From: Cytophagales bacterium Alg240-R148
Lineage (GTDB): Bacteria > Bacteroidota > Bacteroidia > Cytophagales > Cyclobacteriaceae
Assembly: GCA_900537185.1 (NCBI GenBank)
Contig: LS999827.1
Coordinates: 129,001-193,000 of the forward strand
Direction: 5' to 3'
Length of the DNA stretch: 64,000 nucleotides
The position numbers were made by a program, and so were the translations under genes. Every line of letters starts with the position of its first letter. Position 1 is the stretch's first letter. Under the pieces are notes generated by a model. The model was not told the origin of the DNA. It did no database searches and worked only from the letters and a program-made list of their open reading frames with translations. Shown in pieces: positions 16,541-25,580 of the stretch.

Positions 16541-17788
16541 ATGCGTTTTTTATACCAATTTGGAATTTCTCTTTATGCCCTTCTCCTTTCCTTTGCAAGC
16601 GTTTTTAATGCAAAAGCAAAGTCGATGCTTCAAGGCCAAAAACGCAGTCTGCTTCAACTGAAGAAAAACCAAAAGCTTTTTTCGAAAAGGCCAATTTGGA
16701 TTCATTGCGCATCGCTAGGTGAATTCGAAATGTCCAGGCCAATTCTGGAGCATCTAAAATCCAACCACCCGGAACACCCAATACTGCTTTCTTTTTTTTC
16801 ACCTTCAGGTTATGAAATTAGAAAAGACTACGAACTGGCAGATGCAATAGTTTATTTGCCCTTAGACAAAAAACAAAATGCTCAAAAATGGGTGCAATAT
16901 TACAATCCACTTTTGGCCATTTTTGCTAAGTATGAGTTTTGGCTCAACTATACAGAAGCATTGGCGCAAAAAGACATTCCAATACTATCTATATCTTCAA
17001 TTTTCAGACCGGAGCAAATATTTTTTAAACCACACGGAGGATTATTCAGATCCATTTTAAAAAGCTTCACCCATCATTTTGTACAAAATCAAACTTCAAT
17101 GGACTTGCTCCGTTCCATTCAGATCAACAACGCATCACTAACGGGTGACACCAGGTTTGATCAAGTCAAAAAAAATGTATCTGGATCTAAAAAAATACAG
17201 CTCGCGGAACAGTTTAGTAATGGCAAAACCATGGTAGTGGGTAGTGCGTGGCCAAAAGACATAGAGGTACTCGCCCCTTTCGTTCAAAAAGGGACACCTC
17301 CTATGAAGTTTATTGTAGCACCCCATGACATTACAATGTCCAATATTAAAAAGATGGAAGCGATTTTAGGTGTGCCCTGTTTAAAATATTCTGAAGCCAA
17401 TGATAAAAACATTCATGACTTCCAGGTTTTAATCATTGATAATATTGGGCTTTTATCTTCATTGTACCAATACGGGCACTATGCTTTTATTGGCGGCGGG
17501 TACAAAGAAGGCCTACACAACACCCTCGAGGCCATTACATTTGGGCTTCCAGTTTTTTTTGGAGATAAAAAATTTCAAAATTTTCAGGAAGCACATGATA
17601 TGCTTCACTTGAAAATCGGGTTTAAAATTGCCACAACTACCGACCTGATCTCTACCATAAAATGGCTCCAAACTTCAGAAAATTATGCGCTAACAAAATC
17701 GGCGGCATTGCGTTACGTGGACGGAAACATTGGCGCTACAGATAAAATCATGAAATTTATTTTACCTTTGATTCAAAATCAAGAATGA
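16541..17788 (+). CDS. waaA: 3-deoxy-D-manno-octulosonic acid (Kdo) transferase
   Basis: A 415-residue GT30 glycosyltransferase that adds Kdo from CMP-Kdo to the lipid A precursor at the inner face of the cytoplasmic membrane. The N-terminal hydrophobic anchor is MRFLYQFGISLYALLLSFAS. The base Glu lies in HCASLGEFEMSRPI. The C-domain has VGSAWPKD, FIVAPHDI and GYKEGLHNTLEAITFGLPVF for CMP binding. The ATG at 16541 gives the usual N-terminus; the frame is open further upstream but would run through the peroxiredoxin terminator. The stop overlaps rsgA (ATGA). Confidence 0.94.
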   Translation: MRFLYQFGISLYALLLSFASVFNAKAKSMLQGQKRSLLQLKKNQKLFSKRPIWIHCASLGEFEMSRPILEHLKSNHPEHPILLSFFSPSGYEIRKDYELADAIVYLPLDKKQNAQKWVQYYNPLLAIFAKYEFWLNYTEALAQKDIPILSISSIFRPEQIFFKPHGGLFRSILKSFTHHFVQNQTSMDLLRSIQINNASLTGDTRFDQVKKNVSGSKKIQLAEQFSNGKTMVVGSAWPKDIEVLAPFVQKGTPPMKFIVAPHDITMSNIKKMEAILGVPCLKYSEANDKNIHDFQVLIIDNIGLLSSLYQYGHYAFIGGGYKEGLHNTLEAITFGLPVFFGDKKFQNFQEAHDMLHLKIGFKIATTTDLISTIKWLQTSENYALTKSAALRYVDGNIGATDKIMKFILPLIQNQE

Positions 17789-18708
17789 AAGGATTAGTAA
17801 CCAAATCAACCGGCTCCTGGTACACCATTTCCACAGAAGGCGAGCAAACAATAAATGCTCGGGTCAGAGGAAAACTTAAATTAAAAGGTTTCAAAACCAC
17901 CAATCCGATAGCTGTAGGGGATTTTGTAGAGTACATTATTGAAAATGAATCAGAGAACACTGGTTTAATTACCAAAATATATGCTCGCAACAACTACATT
18001 ATCAGAAAATCAACCCAACTGAAACACCAAGAACACATATTGGCTTCTAACATTGACCAATTAATGATCGTGGTTGCATTGGTTTTCCCTAGAACCTCAT
18101 TAGGGTTTATAGATCGATTGTCGGTTGGAGCAGAAAGTTTTAGGATACCGATTACCATCGTTTTTAATAAATGTGATTTACTGGACGAAGAAGGGTTGGA
18201 ATACCAAGATTCCTTGGTTCAGCTCTATACTGGATTAGGCATGCGCTGTTTGGTTGGCTCTGCAACAGAAAAAATAGGATTGGATGCCATACAGGAAGTT
18301 CTTAAAAATAAAACAACTCTAATAGCAGGCCATTCGGGGGTGGGCAAGTCGACCTTGTTAAATGTATTGCATCCTGAGATTGAACAAAAGACAGGGCGCG
18401 TGTCTGATTATGCACAAAAAGGGACACACACCACTACATTTGCCCAAATGTTTGAAATTGAAAAAGACTGCAAAATTATCGACACACCCGGTATCAAAGA
18501 ATACGGTATGATCGATATTGATGAAAATGAGTTAAGCGACTTTTTCCCAGAAATGCGCGCGCTGCTTGGCGCTTGTAAATTCAACAATTGTACCCATACG
18601 CACGAACCAGGTTGCGCCATAGTGGACGCCGTGCAGCAAGGTTCGATTGCAGAATCTAGGTATTTATCCTACCTCTCTATCCTAGAAGGAGACGACAACC
18701 GCAGGTAA
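17785..18708 (+). CDS. rsgA: ribosome small subunit-dependent GTPase A
   Basis: A 307-residue circularly permuted GTPase that helps 30S maturation. The N-terminal OB fold (about 1-70) is followed by G4 FNKCD, then G1 GHSGVGKST, a G2 Thr-rich loop GTHTTT and G3 DTPG, which is the permuted order. The C-terminal zinc knuckle is CKFNNCTHTHEPGC. All parts are intact. It is coupled to waaA by a 4-bp overlap and converges with the flippase gene, with only 2 bp between the stops. Confidence 0.96.
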   Translation: MKGLVTKSTGSWYTISTEGEQTINARVRGKLKLKGFKTTNPIAVGDFVEYIIENESENTGLITKIYARNNYIIRKSTQLKHQEHILASNIDQLMIVVALVFPRTSLGFIDRLSVGAESFRIPITIVFNKCDLLDEEGLEYQDSLVQLYTGLGMRCLVGSATEKIGLDAIQEVLKNKTTLIAGHSGVGKSTLLNVLHPEIEQKTGRVSDYAQKGTHTTTFAQMFEIEKDCKIIDTPGIKEYGMIDIDENELSDFFPEMRALLGACKFNNCTHTHEPGCAIVDAVQQGSIAESRYLSYLSILEGDDNRR

Positions 18709-18710
18709 AT

Positions 18711-19925
18711 TCAATCTTTTTTAAATATTTTGGACTGCAAAAAGAACACCGCAAGGAATACCAAAATAGCTTTCACCATATTGGCCAAAATCAGCCCTTT
18801 CATTTGAAAAATAGGTACCAAAACAAAAATAAAGAGCATGTACACCAGCAAGCCTGCCACTTCAATTAACACAAAGGCTTTTACCCTCTTTTGAGAATAA
18901 AATAAATACATTAGAGGTATGCTTAACATACTGAAAAAATCTCCTGGCAGCTGCCAAACCATGTATTCGGTAGCAGGTACAAAAGAGTCGCTAAATAGCA
19001 ATGTAATAATGAAAGATTTGAACAAATAAATTACTACAAACAGAACAATTAGCCCCAAAGTATTCAGTTGGTAAAACTTCCATATAAATTTTTTAAGTTC
19101 AGATTTCTGGTTGTTGGCAATGTATGCCGATACTGTTGGGTAAAAAACAACACCAATGGTACTTACAAATACCATCTTTAAATTATCTGAAAGCTTGACC
19201 AATGCTTGCCAATACCCAGTTTCTAAAGCCCCAAAAAGGTCAATTGCATACAACCGAACTACAAAATCCGCCAACGCACCACATAGGAACGTAGAAAGTG
19301 CCATAATAACAAAACCATACAGTTCTTTGAACGGGAGAGACTTATTAACTATTAAGTATATGTGTTGAAAAGTTTGCCTTTTGACAATAATAATCGTTAC
19401 GATCAGCACAAATACATGTCCAATTCCTACCGCCCAAAGTGCTTCATACAAAATACCAGATTGTATCCCAATGACTACTGAAATAGTAATAATAACGACA
19501 TTGGCTATTCCTACTTTTGCAAATACATTGAACCGCCTATACGATTGGATAATGGCCAAAAAAAACTGATTAGTATTGATTACCAAAACACTAATTAAAA
19601 CTATAATTAAAAAGTAAATTCGTTTCCCTTCGGGATAAAACTCCTTAAAATACGTGGAAGGAGAAAGAATCAAAGCTATAAACAAAACACCAACCACCAG
19701 CATGCTCATTAAGTATCCTGCAGAAGTATATTTTCTTCTTTCTACATCACTGATGTTATCTCCAGAAATAAAACGAATGACCCCTTTGAAAATTCCATCT
19801 GTTTGAAGAAGGGTCATAATTCTCAGCACATTCTGAAAATGCGATAAAAAAGTAATGCCCACTGGCCCGAAAAATAAGGCGAACAATTTATTTACTGTAA
19901 GAACGCCCAATGTTCTTACCACCAT
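18711..19925 (-). CDS. O-antigen/polysaccharide flippase (Wzx/MATE-like)
   Basis: At least 404 residues with about 12 hydrophobic helices and the family opening VNKLFALFFGPVGITFLSHF, as in O-antigen translocases that flip undecaprenyl-linked glycans across the inner membrane. No glycosyltransferase cluster is adjacent. The ATG at 19925 cuts into the first helix compared with the usual family N-terminus. The frame stays open upstream and encodes a plausible amphipathic lead (LKDFYRNIKYSTLS) back to a CTG at 19967, with no ATG, GTG or TTG before the stop codon. The start is therefore uncertain and may be non-canonical. Confidence 0.82.
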   Translation of the reverse strand: MVVRTLGVLTVNKLFALFFGPVGITFLSHFQNVLRIMTLLQTDGIFKGVIRFISGDNISDVERRKYTSAGYLMSMLVVGVLFIALILSPSTYFKEFYPEGKRIYFLIIVLISVLVINTNQFFLAIIQSYRRFNVFAKVGIANVVIITISVVIGIQSGILYEALWAVGIGHVFVLIVTIIIVKRQTFQHIYLIVNKSLPFKELYGFVIMALSTFLCGALADFVVRLYAIDLFGALETGYWQALVKLSDNLKMVFVSTIGVVFYPTVSAYIANNQKSELKKFIWKFYQLNTLGLIVLFVVIYLFKSFIITLLFSDSFVPATEYMVWQLPGDFFSMLSIPLMYLFYSQKRVKAFVLIEVAGLLVYMLFIFVLVPIFQMKGLILANMVKAILVFLAVFFLQSKIFKKD

Positions 19926-20040
19926 GGAAAGTGTAGAGTATTTAATATTTCGGTAAAAGTCTTTCAGGGCTTCAAATTTTGAGCATAAATATACCCGAAT
20001 TTTATAGAACTTTTACGTATAAAAAACAAAAAGTGAAGGC

Positions 20041-20520
20041 TTAAAATGGTATGTTTAATTTTTTATACACAAAGTGCATCAGCCATGCTGGCCCTATTAA
20101 CAAAAACTGAACATCTTTTAAAAAACTAGGCTTTTTACCTTCTACGTTGTGCCCATAAAATTGGAATATCCAGGCCACAACAAAGATTATTATGCTCAAC
20201 ATCCAAAGAGACATGGAGAAAGTATTGCTAATCCAATTGGCCGCCACCATACACAACCATGAAAAAACTACCATGCCAATCCACAGTGACTTGGACAAAG
20301 AAACATAATAAAGCACGACAATAATTAATAAAATTGTTGCCCAATTCATGTAGCTGCTTTGAATTCCAGTAACATCGCGCAGCATCACACTCGGAATGCT
20401 CCAGATTAACCCTACGATTGAAAAAAATATCAATGGAACGCATATCCAATGAATTGCTTTGTTCAATTTGTTTTGGTGGGATGCCCCGTACTCAGAAAGT
20501 AATTGATCAATTTTTCTCAT
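20041..20520 (-). CDS. Mpo1-like (DUF962) membrane protein
   Basis: A 159-residue protein with four hydrophobic helices. It matches the DUF962/YGL010w-Mpo1 family, whose yeast member is an iron-dependent dioxygenase in alpha-oxidation of 2-hydroxy fatty acids. Conserved His positions are present: His15 and His24 near the N-terminus (SHQNKLNKAIHWICVP), His124 in FYGHNVEGKKPS and His149 in WLMHF. A role in sphingolipid or hydroxy-lipid breakdown is inferred from the yeast enzyme. It lies 24 bp downstream of the DUF4442 gene on the same strand, so the two may be an operon of lipid-related genes. Confidence 0.85.
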   Translation of the reverse strand: MRKIDQLLSEYGASHQNKLNKAIHWICVPLIFFSIVGLIWSIPSVMLRDVTGIQSSYMNWATILLIIVVLYYVSLSKSLWIGMVVFSWLCMVAANWISNTFSMSLWMLSIIIFVVAWIFQFYGHNVEGKKPSFLKDVQFLLIGPAWLMHFVYKKLNIPF

Positions 20521-20544
20521 ACTGAATCAGTGTTTACTATTAAT

Positions 20545-21054
20545 TTACACTTTTGTTTTCACTTTTTCCCATGATTTTACCTGCCAATTTACTTTTCCGG
20601 TAGAAATATGGTTGTTGTGGATGTCATATGTTTTTACCTCACACAATAAGTCAATAGATTCTTGATTTTCTAAGGGTTTATAAACCTTTTCTTCTAACCA
20701 GTCTTGTGTTAATGTAAATCCAGCAGTCACCTCTGTTTTCCCTTGGTAGTGGTATGCCATAGAAAGGTCTTTCAAAATCAAACGGTATTTGGAAGGATCA
20801 ATGTTTGAAATCAATAAAAATCCAGTGGAGTATTCAGAAACAGTAGCCAAAGCACAGGCATGGATGCCTTTGATATGGTTTAGGTTTTTTCTTTTGTAGG
20901 GCAATTTTATTGTTATAGCATCTTTTTGCAAAGCCACAATTTCAAATCGGTGTGGTTTGTTAAATGGAATGGCCTTGTATAGGATGTTATTAAGAACCCA
21001 TAGATAAAACTTTGAATCATAGGCTTTGTTTACAATCTTATAAATACTCTTCAT
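20545..21054 (-). CDS. DUF4442 hot-dog-fold protein
   Basis: A 169-residue protein starting MKSIYKIVNKAYDSKF; an ATG six codons earlier is possible. The pattern PFNKPHRFEIVALQKDAITI followed by HIKGIHACALATVSEYSTGF is that of the DUF4442/YiiD-C hot-dog proteins, related to acyl-CoA thioesterases. The His-Gly-Ile-His segment before the long central helix occupies the active-site region of such folds. The substrate is unknown. Probably co-transcribed with the downstream Mpo1-like gene. Confidence 0.82.
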   Translation of the reverse strand: MKSIYKIVNKAYDSKFYLWVLNNILYKAIPFNKPHRFEIVALQKDAITIKLPYKRKNLNHIKGIHACALATVSEYSTGFLLISNIDPSKYRLILKDLSMAYHYQGKTEVTAGFTLTQDWLEEKVYKPLENQESIDLLCEVKTYDIHNNHISTGKVNWQVKSWEKVKTKV

Positions 21055-21208
21055 GCATAACAATTTATGCAAAAAAATTGATTTAGTAAAAAAAAGATTG
21101 GGCTATTGCAAATTACCCCTGCTGAACAAGGCTTTTATTCTTTGAATTAATGCATCTATAACAAAATCTTTATTATCTTGGAGACTCTTTTTTACAAATG
21201 AAAATTGC

Positions 21209-22723
21209 ATGAACGTCTCGCACAAAAAACCAAGTCTGATTCAGGCTTTATTACCTATTTTTTTTCTTGTCCTATTATTATTTATAAATGTAAAAGTATT
21301 TGGAGACGGCGCTTCCTATGGACCCAATCAAGTCGCTTTGTTGTTGGCAGCCTGTGTGGCCACCCTTATTGGTTTGAGTCTGAAATACAAATGGCGCGAA
21401 ATACAAGATGGTATTGTTAGCAGCATTGGGTCGGCCATGTCGGCGATTCTAATTTTACTCTTAATAGGGGCATTAACGGGGAGTTGGCTGATCAGTGGTA
21501 TTGTGCCGGCTATGATCTATTATGGTTTGGAAATTTTAAGTCCTACTTATTTTTTGGTTGCAGCTTGTATTGTTAGTTCTGTTGTGTCGATCGCAACAGG
21601 AAGCTCTTGGACTACCTCAGCCACCATAGGTATTGCACTTATCGGAATTGGGCAAACACTGGGTATCAACCAAGCGGTGATCGCAGGGGCGGTAATTTCG
21701 GGAGCCTATTTTGGTGACAAGATGTCTCCAATGTCAGACACAACCAATTTGGCACCAGCCATGGCGGGAACCGATTTGTTTACCCACATTCGGTACATGG
21801 CACTTACCACCATTCCTTCCATCAGTATTACGTTAATCATATTTTTAATTTGGGGATTCTTTCTAGACACCACTGCTGCACCAGACAACATCGCTCAGGT
21901 ACAGTCAGCAATAGCAGATAAATTTTTTATCTCTCCAGTTTTGTTCTTAGTACCTGTTGCCGTTGTATTTTTAATAGTTAAAAAAATGCCTGCTCTTCCG
22001 GCCATTTTCATTGGAACTTTATTGGGAGGGTTGTTTGCAGTTATTTTTCAACCAGAAGTAACCGCCAACATTGCGGAGTCGGAGATGGTTGGGATGATGA
22101 CAAAAATCGAAAAAGAATCCCACGTTGCTGGTAAAACGGAAGTAAGTGCATTGTCTTTATTTGCAGGGGTCACGAAGAGCATGTTCCAAGAAACAAAAAT
22201 CCCTACAGGCCTTAAACTGGTGGATAGCCTGTTAAAAGGAAAAGGAATGCAAGGTATGTTGGATACCATCTGGCTCATCATTTGTGCTATGATATATGGA
22301 GGTGTATTAGAAACTTGTGGGATTTTAAAACGCTTAGCAGATTCCATTATAAAACTTGCCCATTCCACTGGTTCTTTAGTGGCTTCCACTGCTGCCATTT
22401 GTTTTGGGTTCAATTTAACGGCCTCTGATCAATACATCGCGATTGTTGTTCCAGGGCGAATGTTCAAAGGAATATACAAAGAACGCGGATTGGCGCCTGA
22501 AAACTTAAGTAGAACACTAGAAGATACTGGCACGGTGACCTCGGTTTTAATCCCTTGGAATACCTGCGGAGCCTACCAGAGCAGTGTACTCAACGTTGGA
22601 GTAATTGAATTTTTACCCTATTGTTTCTTCAATATAATTAGTCCATTTATGACCATAGTGTTCGCCTATCTAGGTATAAAAATAAAACGGACAGAAGAAG
22701 CTACTGAAAACAAATCAATTTGA
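21209..22723 (+). CDS. nhaC: Na+/H+ antiporter, NhaC family
   Basis: A 504-residue inner membrane protein with about 11-13 hydrophobic helices. NhaC-type motifs are GSSWTTSATIGIALIGIG, GAYFGDKMSPMSDTTNLAPA (charged, with the ion-binding Asp and Ser/Thr cluster) and later TGTVTSVLIPWNTCGAYQSS. It exchanges external protons for internal sodium. A soluble loop about residues 285-340 is longer than the N-terminal loops. The stop overlaps the TTG start of the exonuclease gene. Confidence 0.92.
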   Translation: MNVSHKKPSLIQALLPIFFLVLLLFINVKVFGDGASYGPNQVALLLAACVATLIGLSLKYKWREIQDGIVSSIGSAMSAILILLLIGALTGSWLISGIVPAMIYYGLEILSPTYFLVAACIVSSVVSIATGSSWTTSATIGIALIGIGQTLGINQAVIAGAVISGAYFGDKMSPMSDTTNLAPAMAGTDLFTHIRYMALTTIPSISITLIIFLIWGFFLDTTAAPDNIAQVQSAIADKFFISPVLFLVPVAVVFLIVKKMPALPAIFIGTLLGGLFAVIFQPEVTANIAESEMVGMMTKIEKESHVAGKTEVSALSLFAGVTKSMFQETKIPTGLKLVDSLLKGKGMQGMLDTIWLIICAMIYGGVLETCGILKRLADSIIKLAHSTGSLVASTAAICFGFNLTASDQYIAIVVPGRMFKGIYKERGLAPENLSRTLEDTGTVTSVLIPWNTCGAYQSSVLNVGVIEFLPYCFFNIISPFMTIVFAYLGIKIKRTEEATENKSI

Positions 22724-23301
22724 TAAAAACAACCATAACCAAAGAAGAAATCAACACCCTCGAACTGAGCCAGTACGAAGGTAAAGTAGTTGTGATAGAT
22801 AGAAAAGAGTCTGTCCCATCTGCTATTCAAGAAATTAGACAACACAAAATAGTGGGTTTTGACTCTGAGTCGAAACCCGTTTTTGTTAAAGGTGGGTACA
22901 ACCCGACCGCCCTAGTTCAAATAGCAATTCCCAACAAGGTATTTCTTTTTAGAGTCAACAAAATAGGTTTTGTCGACGGCATTAAAGAACTTATGGAATC
23001 TAAGACCATCACCAAACTCGGCATTGGCCTACACGATGATTTGGTGGATTTGCGCAAAAGTTTTCAACTCAACCCCAATGGGTTTGCAGACCTCAACGAA
23101 ATGGTGGGCAAGACAGAAATACAAGTAAAAGGGGTTAGAAAATTGGCTGGACTGTTGTTAAATATTAGAATCTCCAAGGGTGCTCAAACTTCCGATTGGG
23201 CCGCCAAAGTACTCACAAGCAAACAAATCCGGTATGCCGCAACAGACGCCTGGGTTTGTACGGCCATCTATGCTGCACTCCAACAAAAAGGGTATGTATA
23301 A
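22720..23301 (+). CDS. 3'-5' exonuclease, DEDDy type (RNase D/WRN-like)
   Basis: A 193-residue single-domain nuclease. Exo I is VGFDSESKP (Asp48 and Glu50), Exo II is in GIGLHDDLVDLRK, and Exo III is YAATDAW with the Tyr and Asp of the DEDDy class. No HRDC domain follows, so it is a stand-alone proofreading-type domain as often found in Bacteroidota. It starts with TTG in a TTGA overlap with the nhaC stop. The substrate (DNA or RNA) cannot be decided from the sequence. Confidence 0.9.
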   Translation: MIKTTITKEEINTLELSQYEGKVVVIDRKESVPSAIQEIRQHKIVGFDSESKPVFVKGGYNPTALVQIAIPNKVFLFRVNKIGFVDGIKELMESKTITKLGIGLHDDLVDLRKSFQLNPNGFADLNEMVGKTEIQVKGVRKLAGLLLNIRISKGAQTSDWAAKVLTSKQIRYAATDAWVCTAIYAALQQKGYV

Positions 23302-23322
23302 AAAAAGGAGCCGAAGCTCCTT
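23299..23322 (-). terminator. rho-independent terminator of prfB
   Basis: On the minus strand AAGGAGC-TTCG-GCTCCTT (23322-23305) followed by a T-run. It has a UUCG tetraloop and starts directly after the prfB stop codon. Confidence 0.85.
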
Positions 23323-23323
23323 G

Positions 23324-24422
23324 TTACTGATTTCCTTTACTTCCTTGGTATCCGAGTAAAAATGCTTTTATATAATCGTTGATGTCGCCATCCAATACAT
23401 TTTGTACGTCGGTCCGTTCTACACTGGTTCGAGCATCCTTGATTAACTTATAAGGATGCAAAACATAATTCCTTATTTGAGAACCAAAATCTATGTTCAT
23501 CTTTCCTGCTTCTACTTTATCCCGTTCCGAATTGCGCTTATCCACTTCAATTTGATACAACCTTGATTTTAACATTTTCATGGCCTTTTCTTTGTTTTGA
23601 AGTTGCGATCGTTCTTGTTGGCACTCCACCACTACACCAGAGGGAGCGTGGTGCAAGCGCACAGCGGTTTCAACCTTATTCACATTTTGCCCACCTTTGC
23701 CACCTGCTCTGAAGGTGTCCCACTTGATATCAGCAGGGTTCACTGCAATTTCAATAGAATCATCAACAATTGGATATACATAAACAGAGGCAAAAGAAGT
23801 GTGGCGCCTGCCCCCAGAATCAAAAGGACTAATTCGCACCAACCGATGCACGCCTATTTCGGATTTCAGGTTGCCATAGGCAAAATCACCTTCAAATTCC
23901 AACGTAGCCGACTTTACACCGGCAACATCCCCTGCTTGGTAACTTACCTGTTTGACTTTAAACTTGTTTTTCTCTCCCCACATTATATACATACGGTTGA
24001 GCATATCGGCCCAGTCCTGGCTTTCAGTACCTCCAGCACCTGGGTTGATCTCCAGCATAGCATTTAATTGGTCTTCTGGCCCAGACAGCATTTTTTTGAA
24101 CTCAAGTTCTTCAATAATAAATTCTGCCTTTTTGTATTCTTCTTCTACCTCCTCTTCTTCTACCTCACCCATTTCATGGAATTCATACAATGTTTCCAAG
24201 TCTTCGAATTGGGCATTCACTTTTTCAAAACTATCGGTCCATACTTTTTTCGCCCGAATGCTCTGAAGTATTTTTTCCGCTTCTTTTGGTTCGTTCCAAA
24301 ACTCGGACTGGGCAGTGATTAATTCTTCGTCCTGTAATTCTTCCTTTTTCTTATCGTAGTCAAAGGTACCTCCCCAAAGCCGCTACCCTGGCCTTCAAGT
24401 CTTTCAACTGATCTGTTGTCAT
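23324..24422 (-). CDS. prfB: peptide chain release factor 2, with programmed +1 frameshift
   Basis: RF2 recognises UAA and UGA stops. The 365-residue product is encoded in two frames. The first runs from ATG 24422 through 20 codons to CTT (24365-24363), followed by an in-frame TGA (24362-24360). The second resumes at GAC (24361-24359) after skipping one T. The slip site TAC-CTT-TGA-C is preceded by the internal Shine-Dalgarno-like GGGGAGG, as in the classic autoregulatory RF2 frameshift. The second part has the stop-codon-reading SPF motif (ISPFDSGG) and the peptidyl hydrolase GGQ motif ([14 protein letters not shown]). Not a pseudogene. Confidence 0.97.
24359..24376 (-). promoter_or_regulatory. 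prfB recoding site (+1 programmed frameshift)
   Basis: On the minus strand GGGGAGG, a short spacer, then TAC CTT TGA C. Ribosomes that pause at TGA when RF2 is scarce slip from CTT to TTT and continue in the +1 frame. The elements match those known from E. coli prfB. Positions of the stop: 24362-24360. Confidence 0.93.
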
Positions 24423-24470
24423 ATTTTTTTATTTTGTGTAAAGGTATAAAACCAATAAAGTTAAAAATGC

Positions 24471-25580
24471 TTATTTCTTAATATTTTTAAAATGCGCTTC
24501 AGAAAAACTCTGGAAGTCAAAATAGGACACCCCACTGGCTTCACTTTTCAAACAACTCTTTCGCACCATATTGAGGTCTTCGGCTGGTATTTTTGGTACA
24601 AACAAACCAGAATATATTTTCCTCCCATATTTTTGTTGGTTTTTCATATGTTTGGTTTGTTCGAAAATCCAATCATAACTTTTGTTGTAAAAATTGTGGT
24701 ACAACATCGGGAAAAAGGCATCCAAATTCCAATTGAACCACTCTTGCCTTACACTTTCCCAATTGGGAAAAACAGCCGCTGAAATAAATTTCTTTTGTTT
24801 TCTAGCTTCTGGAACCAACCAGCCATTAACCAATTCGCTTACGCCATCGTACCTGAATTGTCTCCATTCTTGGTGGGCAGCAGGGTCCTCTAAATCTTTC
24901 AATGGATCTATACCACTTTTGGCTTTGAATTCTTCTCGACAAATATCGGAATAGCAGTAGTCGTATTCTGGGTACTCCTTATCTTGTACTATGTTGTACT
25001 TGGGCTGCAGGGCTTCTGCCAAAATCACGTCCGGCTGGCGCACATAATCTAGATGAACACCGTCCAATCCTTTAACATTGGCCAAGTTTTTCACATTGTT
25101 TTGTACAAACCTTTTAACTTCCGGATGTCTGGGGCATAAAAACTTGTAATAATCCACATATGCTGGTTTTTTAACCGCAGATTGCCCTTTCCGATTTACA
25201 GCATACCAATCTTTGTGTTCTTTTAAGATTGTTTTGTTGTTACAGATCATTGTCCACATCCAGCCATGTAGCTCCAATTGGTGCTCGTGGGCAATAGGAA
25301 TTATTTTTTCCAACAACAAAGCCTTGGATTCTAGAGCGTCGTGTTCAAACAAAGGGTTGGCTCCATCGTATACTTGAGCAAACACGGCATCTATACCAGC
25401 AGACTTAATAGTTGAAAAGATACCATGCCATTCATCGGTGGTGGTTTCTGGTTGCGGACGCAACCAAATCCAATCTTTGCTTTTGTCGTGGCCTCCTAAC
25501 AAAGGAAGCGGGATCGACCCTGCAACAGACAAGCCTAACATGGCGGCTGTTGTGCGTTTAATAAATTGACGTTTATTCAT
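24471..25580 (-). CDS. GHL10-type (family 10-like) putative glycoside hydrolase, exported
   Basis: A 369-residue protein starting MNKRQFIKRTTAAMLGLSVA, with a Tat-like signal (basic N-region, hydrophobic core); upstream in-frame codons are less likely. The body is a TIM-barrel of the GHL10/DUF187 type: WLRPQPETTTDEWHGIFSTI, GIDAVFAQVYDGANPLF, the strand end DGVHLDYVRQPDV and the late Asp in LDAFFPMLYH. Such enzymes are predicted to cleave glycans, but few have been tested. It overlaps the end of the CBM9-like gene by 8 bp, so the two form an operon and may act on the same polysaccharide outside the cytoplasm. Confidence 0.78.
   Translation of the reverse strand: MNKRQFIKRTTAAMLGLSVAGSIPLPLLGGHDKSKDWIWLRPQPETTTDEWHGIFSTIKSAGIDAVFAQVYDGANPLFEHDALESKALLLEKIIPIAHEHQLELHGWMWTMICNNKTILKEHKDWYAVNRKGQSAVKKPAYVDYYKFLCPRHPEVKRFVQNNVKNLANVKGLDGVHLDYVRQPDVILAEALQPKYNIVQDKEYPEYDYCYSDICREEFKAKSGIDPLKDLEDPAAHQEWRQFRYDGVSELVNGWLVPEARKQKKFISAAVFPNWESVRQEWFNWNLDAFFPMLYHNFYNKSYDWIFEQTKHMKNQQKYGRKIYSGLFVPKIPAEDLNMVRKSCLKSEASGVSYFDFQSFSEAHFKNIKK

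Noticed and set aside
24220-24422. prfB read as a frameshifted pseudogene
   Set aside because: The interruption is the standard RF2 recoding site with all signals, so the gene is functional.
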